From assembly GCA_002337145.1 (NCBI GenBank), contig DDFK01000001.1, positions 899,501 to 963,500 of the forward strand: a stretch of 64,000 bases of DNA, given 5' to 3'. The notes beneath the pieces are model-generated. The model was not told the origin of the DNA and ran no database searches. It saw nothing but the letters and a program-made list of their open reading frames with translations. Shown here one piece after another: positions 35,876-43,760 of this stretch. The first letter of the stretch is position 1, and each line of letters starts with the position of its first letter. Position numbers and translations under genes: made by a program. The stretch comes from Chitinophagaceae bacterium UBA1930. Its GTDB lineage: Bacteria > Bacteroidota > Bacteroidia > Chitinophagales > Chitinophagaceae.

Positions 35876-35892
35876 GTGGCGTCGCACCCATC
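35876..35892 (-). repeat. Dispersed 17-bp motif, copy B
   Basis: Minus-strand GATGGGTGCGACGCCAC, identical to copy A at 32360-32376. Downstream of the core both copies keep a similar GCAT/TGCA-rich tail. It lies in the gap between the receptor gene and the DUF4920 gene. Confidence 0.7.
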
Positions 35893-35943
35893 AGCAATTG
35901 TACAGGGCCGGGCTGTATAGAAGCGTAAGATTTGCACAAAACA

Positions 35944-35973
35944 AAACAGCCCGTAAAATTTTACGGGCTGTTT
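35944..35973. terminator. Bidirectional terminator
   Basis: A perfect 30-bp palindrome (AAACAGCCCGTAAAA and its complement). On the minus strand it ends the DUF4920 gene, whose stop is 26 bp away. Confidence 0.8.
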
Positions 35974-35998
35974 CACTATATGTTTTGAGTAGCTGTTA

Positions 35999-36475
35999 TT
36001 ATTGCTCTACCACTACAATGCCGCTTGCAAGCAGGCGTATTTCCGTTTCGGGTTTTGTAATGGCATCAATTTCTTTCTGCGATTTCTTGGCATCTTCGGC
36101 ATAGTGCTTCAGTTCCTTGACAGAAGTTGTCTTTACCTTGGCCTCAGCATCCAGCACCACAGTTTTGCCTATTGCAGCAGTTGGAACAAAGAAACCGTAG
36201 TCCTTCATTTTTACAAAGGCAGTTGTGCTGTCATTTACCTGCACTTTCATCCAACAGCCTTTTTTTGAACAAACGTCCAGCACTTTTGCTTTGACTTTTG
36301 TATTCACCGTTTCTTCTTTTTCCAGCTTTGCGGGCAGTTGGGCTATGTCCATTGCACCTTCAGTTTTAACCGGTGCACCATATGTATCACCAACATTTGC
36401 ATTGCCTGCAGGTGGCTGTGCCTTCGCTATTGTAGCAGTAACCAATATTGCAGCTGCCAGGATTATTTTTTTCAT
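35999..36475 (-). CDS. Secreted DUF4920 protein
   Basis: Protein of 158 aa with a signal peptide (MKKIILAAAILVTATIAKAQ). The family mark is VKAKVLDVCSKKGCWMKVQV, with two Cys that may bind a metal or form a disulfide, followed by FVKMKDYGFFVPTAAIGKTV. DUF4920 proteins are periplasmic or surface proteins of Bacteroidetes without known function. Placement between the heme-uptake genes and the amidohydrolase may be incidental. Confidence 0.85.
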   Translation of the reverse strand: MKKIILAAAILVTATIAKAQPPAGNANVGDTYGAPVKTEGAMDIAQLPAKLEKEETVNTKVKAKVLDVCSKKGCWMKVQVNDSTTAFVKMKDYGFFVPTAAIGKTVVLDAEAKVKTTSVKELKHYAEDAKKSQKEIDAITKPETEIRLLASGIVVVEQ

Positions 36476-36495
36476 ATTTCGCTTTTTTTGAACCG

Positions 36496-36503
36496 CAAAA
36501 ATA
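36496..36503 (-). promoter_or_regulatory. -7 box of the DUF4920 gene
   Basis: TATTTTTG followed by GCGG on the minus strand, 20 bp before the ATG at 36475. Confidence 0.5.
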
Positions 36504-36558
36504 CTGTTTCGCTGTATTCCTGTTAAAGTGCTTTGTAAAAAACTGGTAATCTTTTGGT

Positions 36559-38190
36559 TTAGTTGCCATGCACTTTCTTACCGTCCACATAAGTGGCTTT
36601 TACTTTGGTACCTAACAATTCGTTTTCATCAGCTTTCATCAAGTCCCTGTCAAGTATAATAAAATCGGCCTTCTTGCCAATTTCCAAGCTGCCCGTTTCC
36701 TTTTCCAGAAAATCGGCCCTGGCTGCCCAAATGGTCATGCCCCTTATTGCCTGCTGCCTTGTAAGGGCATTTTCTGTTTGAAACCCATTTGCCGGAAAGC
36801 CCTTGCCATCTTTACGAACAACAGCAGCAAAAAATGTTTTAAAAGGCGAAATATCCTCTACAGGAAAATCGGTGCCCAAAGGCAACCAGCCATTTTGTTG
36901 CAACAATTGCTTATAGGCATAAGCAGTTTTGATCCTGTCGTTGCCTAAACGCTCAGCTGCCCAATACATATCGCTGGTGGCATGTGTTGGTTGTACGGAC
37001 GGCACAATGGATGCCCTGCCAAATAAATCGAAATCATTTTCATTCACTACCTGTGCATGTTCTATACGCCAGCGTTTATCATTGTGGCCTTGCAGGTATT
37101 TATTGTAAATGTTCAGTATTGCCCTGTTTGCACTGTCGCCAATGGCATGTGTACACATCTGGAAACCTGTTTTAACCAACACACTTGCCAAAGAGTCGAA
37201 ATGATTGGGATTACTTAACAAAAAACCTGTCCAGTTGGGTTTATCATTGTATGGATGCAGCAAACATGCACCCCGGCTGCCCAATGCACCATCGGCATAT
37301 ACTTTAATGCCCTTTACAAAAAGCTTATCGGTTTTATACGGACCTTTTGATAGGTAACGTTCGTAGTTGGCTTTGTCGTCACTAAGCATTACATATAGCT
37401 TCATGCTTAGTTTGCCTTCTTTTTGCAGGGCATCAATTAGCTCCACATCATTGTACATAAGACCACAATCCGTAATGGTTGTAAGCCCTTGTTCAAAGCA
37501 GTTCATTTCTGCCCTCGTGAGCCATTGCTCATAATCTTTTTTAGATGGTGCTGGAATTTTTGATGTAATCAAGTCCACTGCATTGTCTATTAATAGGCCA
37601 GTAAGTTTACCGTTCTTTGTTTCAATCACGCCACCCGTAAGTGTTTGGTTGGGCTGTATGCCGGCAAGCTCCAAAGCCTTTGCATTGGCAATGGCGGCAT
37701 GACCATCAATCCTTGTAAGCAGTATGGGAATATTGGGATACCGTTTGTTCAGCAGTTCATTGGTTGGGTACTGTTTACCCGGAAATTTGTTTTGGTCCCA
37801 GCCACGGCCAATAATCCATTTTGACGTGTCTGCACTTTTTGTAAAATCGCTCAGGTTATACAGCACTTGATCCCAGCTTTGGCAATTGTACAGCTTGGCT
37901 TCAAACAATCCTTTTCCATAACCTACAAAATGGGCATGGGCATCAATAAAACCGGGATATACCGCCTTGCCTTGTGCATCTATATTTTCTTTGGCCGAAT
38001 ATTTTTTCAGTATATCATCGTTTTTGCCAATAGCGATAATTTTTCCATCTTTTACCGCCATTGCTTCTGCAACGGAGAAAGATGAATCCACCGTATAGAT
38101 CACCGCATGATGAATGATGGTATCTACTTTATCAACGGATGAACAGGAGCAGAAACAAAGTACCAGTAAGCAGTAAAAAAGGTTACGCAT
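36559..38190 (-). CDS. Amidohydrolase, YtcJ-like lipoprotein
   Basis: Protein of 543 aa. The N-terminus (MRNLFYCLLVLCFCSCSS) is a probable lipoprotein signal. Metal-dependent amidohydrolase features are FIDAHAHFVGYG, RIDGHAAIANAKAL, YADGALGSRGA, CTHAIGDSANRAIL, RIEHAQVVNENDF, and LGTDFPVEDISPFKTF. It belongs to the amidohydrolase_3/YtcJ group, whose members cleave amides of mostly unknown identity. The extracytoplasmic location suggests scavenging. Confidence 0.92.
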   Translation of the reverse strand: MRNLFYCLLVLCFCSCSSVDKVDTIIHHAVIYTVDSSFSVAEAMAVKDGKIIAIGKNDDILKKYSAKENIDAQGKAVYPGFIDAHAHFVGYGKGLFEAKLYNCQSWDQVLYNLSDFTKSADTSKWIIGRGWDQNKFPGKQYPTNELLNKRYPNIPILLTRIDGHAAIANAKALELAGIQPNQTLTGGVIETKNGKLTGLLIDNAVDLITSKIPAPSKKDYEQWLTRAEMNCFEQGLTTITDCGLMYNDVELIDALQKEGKLSMKLYVMLSDDKANYERYLSKGPYKTDKLFVKGIKVYADGALGSRGACLLHPYNDKPNWTGFLLSNPNHFDSLASVLVKTGFQMCTHAIGDSANRAILNIYNKYLQGHNDKRWRIEHAQVVNENDFDLFGRASIVPSVQPTHATSDMYWAAERLGNDRIKTAYAYKQLLQQNGWLPLGTDFPVEDISPFKTFFAAVVRKDGKGFPANGFQTENALTRQQAIRGMTIWAARADFLEKETGSLEIGKKADFIILDRDLMKADENELLGTKVKATYVDGKKVHGN

Positions 38191-38193
38191 AAA

Positions 38194-38227
38194 AAAAGTT
38201 GAACGGTAAAGATACTGTTCAACTTTT
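38194..38227 (-). terminator. Terminator after the AraC regulator gene
   Basis: 11-bp arms AAAAGTTGAAC/GTTCAACTTTT, 21 bp past the AraC stop, followed on the minus strand by TTT. It separates the regulator from the amidohydrolase gene. Confidence 0.7.
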
Positions 38228-38248
38228 CCAATATTAAAAGGATAAGAA

Positions 38249-39169
38249 TTATTTCAACAGGTCGCAAGGTTTTAACCCGGTGTGTTTCTTAAATGCTGCG
38301 GAGAAATGGGAGATGGAGGAGTAACCCAATAAAGCCGATACATCTGTTACGCTCAATCCTTTTTCGTACAATAAGTATTTGGCGTGCTCCATTCTTTGCT
38401 GTTGGTAGAAATCGAATATGGTGGTACCAAAAATTTCCTTGAAGCCTTTCTTTAAGTAGCATTCGTTCATGGCTACTTTACGGCTCAGTTCTTTAATGGT
38501 AATCGGGTCGCCAATATGTTGCAGCAATATTTCTTTTGCTTGATAGATGCCGTTGCGGCTACGCTCGTCTTCCAAAAACTTACAGGCAAAACCTTCTTCT
38601 TTTTCATCAACCAAACAATCCAAACTATACAGCAACAGTTCGTGGATTTTTGCATTGATAAAAATATTTTCCAATGCACCTGTGTAACTGTGGTTCAACA
38701 AGGCATCGAGTGTGTTCCTCTTTTTGTTGCAAACCGGAAACACTTTTGTAAATGCATTGGGATGTTTAAATGCCAGCACTTCATCTTTACGGTTGCTCAG
38801 TTTTACATTGTGTGTAAACTGGTTCAAAAACGTAGATGAGAAATGGAAAGTAAACACATCAACTGTTGTTTGCTGACCGTTGCAATTGGTAGGCTGTTTT
38901 TCGCAGAAACTGCAGCTCTTGTCGTAACAGTATTTGTTGCCCGTGGTGCAGTAACGAAGCTCCAGGTAGTTTTCCTGTGGCTTCTTTTCGTTGTAATGAT
39001 ATACCATCATGCCTGCATCATCGGCTACCCAGGGGTGCTGTGCATAGTAGCGGCGTATGTGGTAGTTGATACTGCCGGGTATGCTTTGCTCTTTTTGATG
39101 GAGCAGATCCATACTGGGTTCTATACCGCCACGATGGGCCAATTTCAATATGTCTAGTACCTGTTGCAT
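38249..39169 (-). CDS. AraC-family regulator with a cysteine-rich N-terminal domain
   Basis: Protein of 306 aa. The C-terminal 100 residues are a typical AraC double HTH (TIKELSRKVAMNECYLKKGF, SVTDVSALLGYSSISHFSAA, and the end GLKPCDLL). The N-terminal sensor has five Cys within 23 residues: Cys74, 81, 86, 89 and 96 (C-x6-C-x4-C-x2-C-x6-C), a layout fit for an iron-sulfur cluster or zinc. Given the nearby HmuY/receptor pair it may sense iron, heme or redox state; this is inference. Confidence 0.87.
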   Translation of the reverse strand: MQQVLDILKLAHRGGIEPSMDLLHQKEQSIPGSINYHIRRYYAQHPWVADDAGMMVYHYNEKKPQENYLELRYCTTGNKYCYDKSCSFCEKQPTNCNGQQTTVDVFTFHFSSTFLNQFTHNVKLSNRKDEVLAFKHPNAFTKVFPVCNKKRNTLDALLNHSYTGALENIFINAKIHELLLYSLDCLVDEKEEGFACKFLEDERSRNGIYQAKEILLQHIGDPITIKELSRKVAMNECYLKKGFKEIFGTTIFDFYQQQRMEHAKYLLYEKGLSVTDVSALLGYSSISHFSAAFKKHTGLKPCDLLK

Positions 39170-39286
39170 TTATTGGAATGTAAAATTAATGTATCTACAT
39201 GTAATTGCCAAATTAAACAGTTGTTTGATTTTTATTTTGTTATTGAACTTCGCCTTTTATGCAGAGAAACAGCCTATTATATCAAT

Positions 39287-39320
39287 AAAAAATCCCGGAC
39301 TTTATGGTTCGGGATTTTTT
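39287..39320 (-). terminator. Terminator after rpsP
   Basis: AAAAAATCCCG/CGGGATTTTTT stem 22 bp past the rpsP stop, with T-rich flanks on both strands. Confidence 0.8.
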
Positions 39321-39342
39321 GAAAGGAGTTATGCTGAATTAA

Positions 39343-39807
39343 TTAAGCTTCGCTTGTTCCTTCAGATACCTCAGTTACAGGTGCTGCTTCTTCCACTTTC
39401 TTCACTACTGGAGTGTACTGGCGGCGTTGGCGTTGCTGACTGCGGTGGCTGTCGTTGCGGCGACGAATATTAGCTTCATGCTCTTCGTGCCAAGCTTGGA
39501 ATTTCGTCATAGCGGTAGCATCGTCGAACAAACCTAATTTCACACCACGTAAAAGGTGCTTTAAAAACAACACTCCCTTGAAAGAGAGGATTCGTCTAAC
39601 TGTATCGGTGGGTTGAGCACCTTTGTGCAACCAGTCTAAGGCTTTTTGACGGTCTAACTGAATAGTTGCAGGAACAGTTAACGGATTGTAAGTTCCAATT
39701 TTTTGGATAAACTTACCATCTCTTGGTGCACGTGCATCGGCCACTACAATAAAGTAGAAAGGGCGTTTTTTGCTGCCGTGTCTTTGTAATCTCATTTTTA
39801 CTGCCAT
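39343..39807 (-). CDS. rpsP: 30S ribosomal protein S16, extended
   Basis: Protein of 154 aa. Residues 1-80 are the conserved S16 core (MAVKMRLQRHGSKKRPFYFI, DARAPRDGKFIQKIGTYNP, ALDWLHKGAQPTDTVRRIL). The remaining 70 residues form an Arg/Gln-rich and then Glu-rich tail found in Bacteroidetes S16. It is 171 bp downstream of ffh on the same strand. rimM and trmD do not follow; trmD is 12 kb away. Confidence 0.96.
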   Translation of the reverse strand: MAVKMRLQRHGSKKRPFYFIVVADARAPRDGKFIQKIGTYNPLTVPATIQLDRQKALDWLHKGAQPTDTVRRILSFKGVLFLKHLLRGVKLGLFDDATAMTKFQAWHEEHEANIRRRNDSHRSQQRQRRQYTPVVKKVEEAAPVTEVSEGTSEA

Positions 39808-39978
39808 GTTAAATAGAAATTTATAGGCGTTAAGAAATTGGGTTTAATCCCGTTCAAATATTTGATCGGGAAGGCGAAAATAATAGTAAAACTCGTTTCC
39901 ACCAAGTTTGAACTATAAGAATTTGTTACGATTAATAGAAAAAACCTTTACCGGATATTGCACCGTTTTTGCCGATGG

Positions 39979-41307
39979 TTACCGCATGCCTTTCATCATT
40001 CCCTTACCCATGCCCATGGGCATTTTGTTCATCATGCTCATCATCTGCTTCATTTGCTCAAACTGTTTCATAAAGGCATTCACTTCGGCAATATCCTTAC
40101 CGCTGCCTTTGGCTATGCGTATTTTGCGTTTTGCATCCAATAGGTCAGGGTTTGCCCTTTCGGCCGGTGTCATGGATTTTATGATTGCTTCAATGCCCTT
40201 AAAACTGTCATCGTTTACATCTACATCCTTTATTGCTTTGCCTACGCCGGGTATCATACCCATCAGGTCTTTCAGGTTACCCATTTTTTTGATCTGCTGC
40301 AACTGGTCAAGGAAATCCTGGAAATCGAACTGGTTTTTCCTGATCTTCTTTTCCAGTTTCTTGGCCTGTTCCTCATCAAATTGCTGCTGTGCTTTTTCAA
40401 CCAAGGAAGCGATATCGCCCATGCCCAAGATACGCTGGGCCATACGGTCGGGATAGAACACATCCAATGTGTCCATCTTTTCGCCGCTGCTCATGAACTT
40501 GATGGGCTTGTTAACGGTGTATTTGATGGACAATGCAGCACCGCCCCTTGTATCGCCATCCAGTTTTGTTAGTACCACGCCCGTAAAATCCAACCGGTCG
40601 TTAAAGGCTTTTGCAGTATTTACCGCATCTTGACCAGTCATGGAATCCACCACAAACAATATCTCGGTAGGGTTTACTGCTGCCTTTATATTGGCTACCT
40701 CGGTCATCATTACTTCGTCAACTGCCAAACGGCCCGCAGTATCTATGATAACAACATTCTTGTTTTTGCTTTTTGCTTCTTTAATGGCATTTTGTACAAT
40801 GGAAACAGCGTCTTTGTTTTCACGCTCCGCATATATGTCAACACCAATCTGTTCAGACAAAACAGTTAACTGGTCTATAGCCGCAGGTCTGTAAATATCT
40901 GCCGCAACCACCAATGGCGACTTGCCTTTTTGTGTTTTTAAATAATTGGCAAGCTTACCTGTAAAAGTTGTTTTACCGCTACCTTGCAAACCTGCAATCA
41001 GTATGATTGCTGGGTTGCCAGTAATATTAAATTCTGCTGGCTCGCCACCCATTAATTCGGTCAGCTCGTCCTGCACAATTTTTACCATTAACTGTCCGGG
41101 GCTAACGGCATTGATTACTTTTTCGCCAGTTGCTTTGTCTTTTACCTTATCGGTAAATTCTTTGGCTATTTTAAAATTCACGTCGGCATCAATCAATGCA
41201 CGGCGAATGTCTTTTACGGTATTGGCAACGTTGAGGTCGTTGATTCTTGCTTCACCTTTTAAATTCTTGAAGGCACTCTCTAAACGTTCGGATAAATTAT
41301 TGAACAT
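39979..41307 (-). CDS. ffh: Signal recognition particle protein Ffh
   Basis: Protein of 442 aa. This GTPase targets nascent membrane proteins with 4.5S RNA and FtsY. N domain, then G domain with G1 GLQGSGKTTFTGKLA, the DIYRPAAIDQL loop, DTAGRL and TKLDGDTRGGA. The methionine-rich M domain at the C-terminus ends MMSMMNKMPMGMGKGMMKG. Length and order are standard. A TATATTTG box lies 31 bp upstream of the ATG. Confidence 0.98.
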   Translation of the reverse strand: MFNNLSERLESAFKNLKGEARINDLNVANTVKDIRRALIDADVNFKIAKEFTDKVKDKATGEKVINAVSPGQLMVKIVQDELTELMGGEPAEFNITGNPAIILIAGLQGSGKTTFTGKLANYLKTQKGKSPLVVAADIYRPAAIDQLTVLSEQIGVDIYAERENKDAVSIVQNAIKEAKSKNKNVVIIDTAGRLAVDEVMMTEVANIKAAVNPTEILFVVDSMTGQDAVNTAKAFNDRLDFTGVVLTKLDGDTRGGAALSIKYTVNKPIKFMSSGEKMDTLDVFYPDRMAQRILGMGDIASLVEKAQQQFDEEQAKKLEKKIRKNQFDFQDFLDQLQQIKKMGNLKDLMGMIPGVGKAIKDVDVNDDSFKGIEAIIKSMTPAERANPDLLDAKRKIRIAKGSGKDIAEVNAFMKQFEQMKQMMSMMNKMPMGMGKGMMKGMR

Positions 41308-41337
41308 GGTTTTTTCTTTCTTTCACAAAATGAGGTG

Positions 41338-41345
41338 CAAATATA
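41338..41345 (-). promoter_or_regulatory. -7 box of ffh-rpsP
   Basis: TATATTTG followed by GCACCTC on the minus strand, 30 bp before the ffh ATG. Confidence 0.5.
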
Positions 41346-41492
41346 GCGGCAATAGGAATAAGCAGTGACTTTAAAACCTGCTAATTGGCAGTTGAACCAT
41401 TGCCTGTTTGGGGCCCGGATGCTGATGGCATAGCCTGTACCTACAAAGGCACGGACCTGTTTATTTAAGAAGGCTTTCCGAAGAACGTGGAT

Positions 41493-41580
41493 GCGTGAGG
41501 GATAGCAGTGGATGCCCCGCAAGCCACGAAGTGGCGAGGAGCAGAAACGGATAGCCCGACCCGCACAGGCGGGGCAAGCC
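41493..41580 (-). repeat. Structured intergenic repeat, copy 1
   Basis: On the minus strand it runs from GGCTTGCCCCGCC through GTCGGGCTATCCGTTTC, a hairpin GCCAC-TTC-GTGGC, to CCACTGCTATCCCTCACGC. The outer and inner parts contain GC-rich inverted repeats (GCCCCGCCTGTGCGGG; TGCCCCGC). The same layout with the shared blocks GTCGGGCT and ATCCCTCACGC is seen at 52001-52093. I recall related sequences as abundant non-coding repeats in Bacteroidetes genomes. It lies between rpoD and ffh. Confidence 0.7.
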
Positions 41581-41589
41581 ATTGTACAT

Positions 41590-42456
41590 TTAACCCAAAT
41601 ATACCCGCAAGTGCCTGCACCTATTGGTACTGCGTAGTTTGGTAATGGCCTTATCTTTTATTTGACGCACCCTTTCCCTGGTTAAATGGAACTTGTCGCC
41701 AATATCTTCCAGGCTAAGTGCATGGTCTATACCTATGCCGAAGAAATAGCACAGCACAGATTTTTGCCTATCGGTCAATGCCTGTAAACTCCTTTCGATT
41801 TCTTTTTTCAGCGACTCGTGATGGACAAGTTTTTCATCGGTTTTTTCTGCATTGGGGTTGCTCATCAAATCGGCAAGGGTGCCATCTTCGCCATCGGCAA
41901 TTGGGCTGTCCATACTTACATGACGCAGGCCTGCATCCATTGTGGCTTTTACTTCATCTAAGGGCACTTCCAACATTTCGGATAGCTCTTCTGCCGAAGG
42001 TTCACGTTCAAACTCCTGCTCCAGCAGTTGAAATGCTTTGCTGATGCGGTTGGAAAGTCCAACTTTGTTCAATGGCAGCCTTACAATACGGCTCTGTTCG
42101 GCCAGTGCCTGCAACAGGCTCTGACGTATCCACCAAACGGCATAGGATATAAATTTAAACCCCCTTGTTTCATCGAAACGCAGTGCTGCTTTTATAAGGC
42201 CCACATTGCCTTCGTTAATGAGATCGGGTAGCGACAACCCCTGGTTCTGGTACTGTTTTGAAACGGATACCACAAAACGCAAATTGGCTTTTACCAACCT
42301 GTCCAAAGCCCGTTGATCGCCCTGTTTAATGCGTATGGATAGCTGTACTTCTTCTTCGGGTGTGATGAGTTCTACCTTACTGATTTCCTGCAGGTATTTT
42401 TCCAAACTCTGGCTTTCGCGGTTGGTAATGCTTTTACTGATTTTGAGTTGACGCAT
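41590..42456 (-). CDS. rpoD: Primary RNA polymerase sigma factor, short Bacteroidetes type
   Basis: Protein of 288 aa from MRQLKISKSITNRESQSLEK; an ATG 6 bp upstream is also possible. Region 1.2 (SLEKYLQEISKVELITPEEE), region 2 (LRFVVSVSKQYQNQGLSLPD, FKFISYAVWWIRQSLLQAL), region 3 and region 4 (LTDRQKSVLCYFFGIG, LTRERVRQIKDKAI) are all present. Region 1.1 is absent, as in the Bacteroidetes primary factor that reads TTTG/TAnnTTTG promoters like those seen here. Confidence 0.96.
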   Translation of the reverse strand: MRQLKISKSITNRESQSLEKYLQEISKVELITPEEEVQLSIRIKQGDQRALDRLVKANLRFVVSVSKQYQNQGLSLPDLINEGNVGLIKAALRFDETRGFKFISYAVWWIRQSLLQALAEQSRIVRLPLNKVGLSNRISKAFQLLEQEFEREPSAEELSEMLEVPLDEVKATMDAGLRHVSMDSPIADGEDGTLADLMSNPNAEKTDEKLVHHESLKKEIERSLQALTDRQKSVLCYFFGIGIDHALSLEDIGDKFHLTRERVRQIKDKAITKLRSTNRCRHLRVYLG

Positions 42457-42661
42457 ACTCATAAGTGCAGACTATTTAAGGGTGATGATTAAGCTTTGGT
42501 TTGGTATTAGGCGGTGGATGGAATAGCAGCGTCACATTTTCACACACCACAATTTAAGCATATTTGTGTAACCATTCCAAAAAAAATTGCTTAAAACAGT
42601 TGATGCATAAGGGTTTTACGGCTACGGGGCCATTGGCTACCCTACTGTTTTAAACACAAAA

Positions 42662-42739
42662 ATGGGCTTACTTAAAAAAACATTTGGCTGCTTGCTATTA
42701 ATTGCTATTATTGCACCCCTGCCAAGCAGGATTAGTTAA
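42662..42739 (+). CDS. Possible 25-residue hydrophobic peptide
   Basis: ATG at 42662, stop TAA at 42737, encoding MGLLKKTFGCLLLIAIIAPL and 5 more residues. Two Lys followed by a hydrophobic run look like a tiny membrane peptide or lipoprotein signal. It sits 11 bp before the START-domain gene. It may equally be a chance ORF; no conservation could be tested. Confidence 0.2.
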   Translation: MGLLKKTFGCLLLIAIIAPLPSRIS

Positions 42740-42750
42740 AGCATTTTTAA

Positions 42751-43134
42751 ATGAGTAAGAAACAATTATTTTCTATAGAATTCAAAGTCAGGTGTTCACC
42801 AAATATTCTATACGAATTTCTAAGTAGCCCTGCTGGTTTGCAGGAATGGTTTGCAGACAAGGTTGATGAGTGGGAAGGTGTTTATAGCTTTACCTGGGGC
42901 AATGGCGTGCCCGAAAAAGCACAGATTCTGGAGCAAGAGCAGGACAAGTTGATACGCTACCATTGGCTGCATAGCGATAAGGGTGAATATTTTGAGTTCA
43001 AGATTGCAAAAACAGAAATTTCGAGCCAGACCATATTGATTATTTCTGACTTTGCCGAGAAGAATGAAATCAAGGACCAGAGCCAACTTTGGGATTCCCA
43101 GATAAAGGAACTGTTTCACCGCTTAGGTAGCTAA
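42751..43134 (+). CDS. START-like domain protein (AHSA1/SRPBCC type)
   Basis: Protein of 127 aa. The pattern FSIEFKVRCSPNILYEFLSS, GLQEWFADKV, a run of strands around YSFTWGNGV and LIRYHWLHSD, and a C-terminal helix (WDSQIKELFHRLGS) is typical of the SRPBCC helix-grip fold. It probably binds a small hydrophobic ligand. The last 12 bases overlap the convergent gene. Confidence 0.85.
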   Translation: MSKKQLFSIEFKVRCSPNILYEFLSSPAGLQEWFADKVDEWEGVYSFTWGNGVPEKAQILEQEQDKLIRYHWLHSDKGEYFEFKIAKTEISSQTILIISDFAEKNEIKDQSQLWDSQIKELFHRLGS

Positions 43135-43707
43135 GGCAATCATTTCCATTATTTCGCCGAAAGTTCCCTTACAAAATATTTCGATGTTATCCCACTCGTT
43201 GAGTGGGATTTTTTTTGCCAGTTTTATAAAGGGCAACTGTTGCAGGGTTTGTGTTTGAACAATGGATAAGGGCTGATAGTTGTTTTGCCTGAAGTGGTGC
43301 TGCCACTCATCGGTATTGGTGCATACAAACCAGCCATTGGCATTGGCCTGTAAAGCCTCTACGTGCAACAGCTCTTTGTACTTTCCTTTTAAGTGAAGGG
43401 TGATGCTGCAAAAATTCCCCCACCAAAACATGGTGCGTATGGCAAACACATCGGTTGTGCCAAAGCACCGGGGATTGTCGAGCATTACCCATGGCAGCCC
43501 TTCGTAATTTTCGCCCCTTGAAATTTTGGAAGATGCTTTGAGTACTTCAACGGGCAATGCATTGCCTTGTTGAATGATTGCCGAATACTGCACATTGAGC
43601 TGCCCAAATAAATCGTACACTTTGGTGATGATGGTATTCTTTGTTAAAATAAAATCGGCGTTTGTAACCAATTCCAATTCTGTAGCCGAAAGTTTTACAT
43701 TTGCCAT
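43123..43707 (-). CDS. Conserved hypothetical protein
   Basis: Protein of 194 aa from MANVKLSATELELVTNADFI; an upstream in-frame ATG is less likely. Soluble, no signal. Residues 15-60 are helical (ILTKNTIITKVYDLFGQLN), and the core has SRGENYEGLPWVMLDNPRCF and FAIRTMFWWGNFCSITLHL. The aromatic-rich centre recalls a ligand pocket, but I do not recognise the family. Divergent from the LptF/G-type gene. Confidence 0.75.
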   Translation of the reverse strand: MANVKLSATELELVTNADFILTKNTIITKVYDLFGQLNVQYSAIIQQGNALPVEVLKASSKISRGENYEGLPWVMLDNPRCFGTTDVFAIRTMFWWGNFCSITLHLKGKYKELLHVEALQANANGWFVCTNTDEWQHHFRQNNYQPLSIVQTQTLQQLPFIKLAKKIPLNEWDNIEIFCKGTFGEIMEMIALAT

Positions 43708-43760
43708 CTTACAAAGTTTAAGCAAACACCATTCAGGTTGTTGAATAAAGAAAAGTAAAA

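Noticed and set aside
41280..41582. Minus-strand ORF of 100 codons between rpoD and ffh
   Set aside because: It is read through the structured intergenic repeat and has Cys/Arg-rich, non-protein-like composition.
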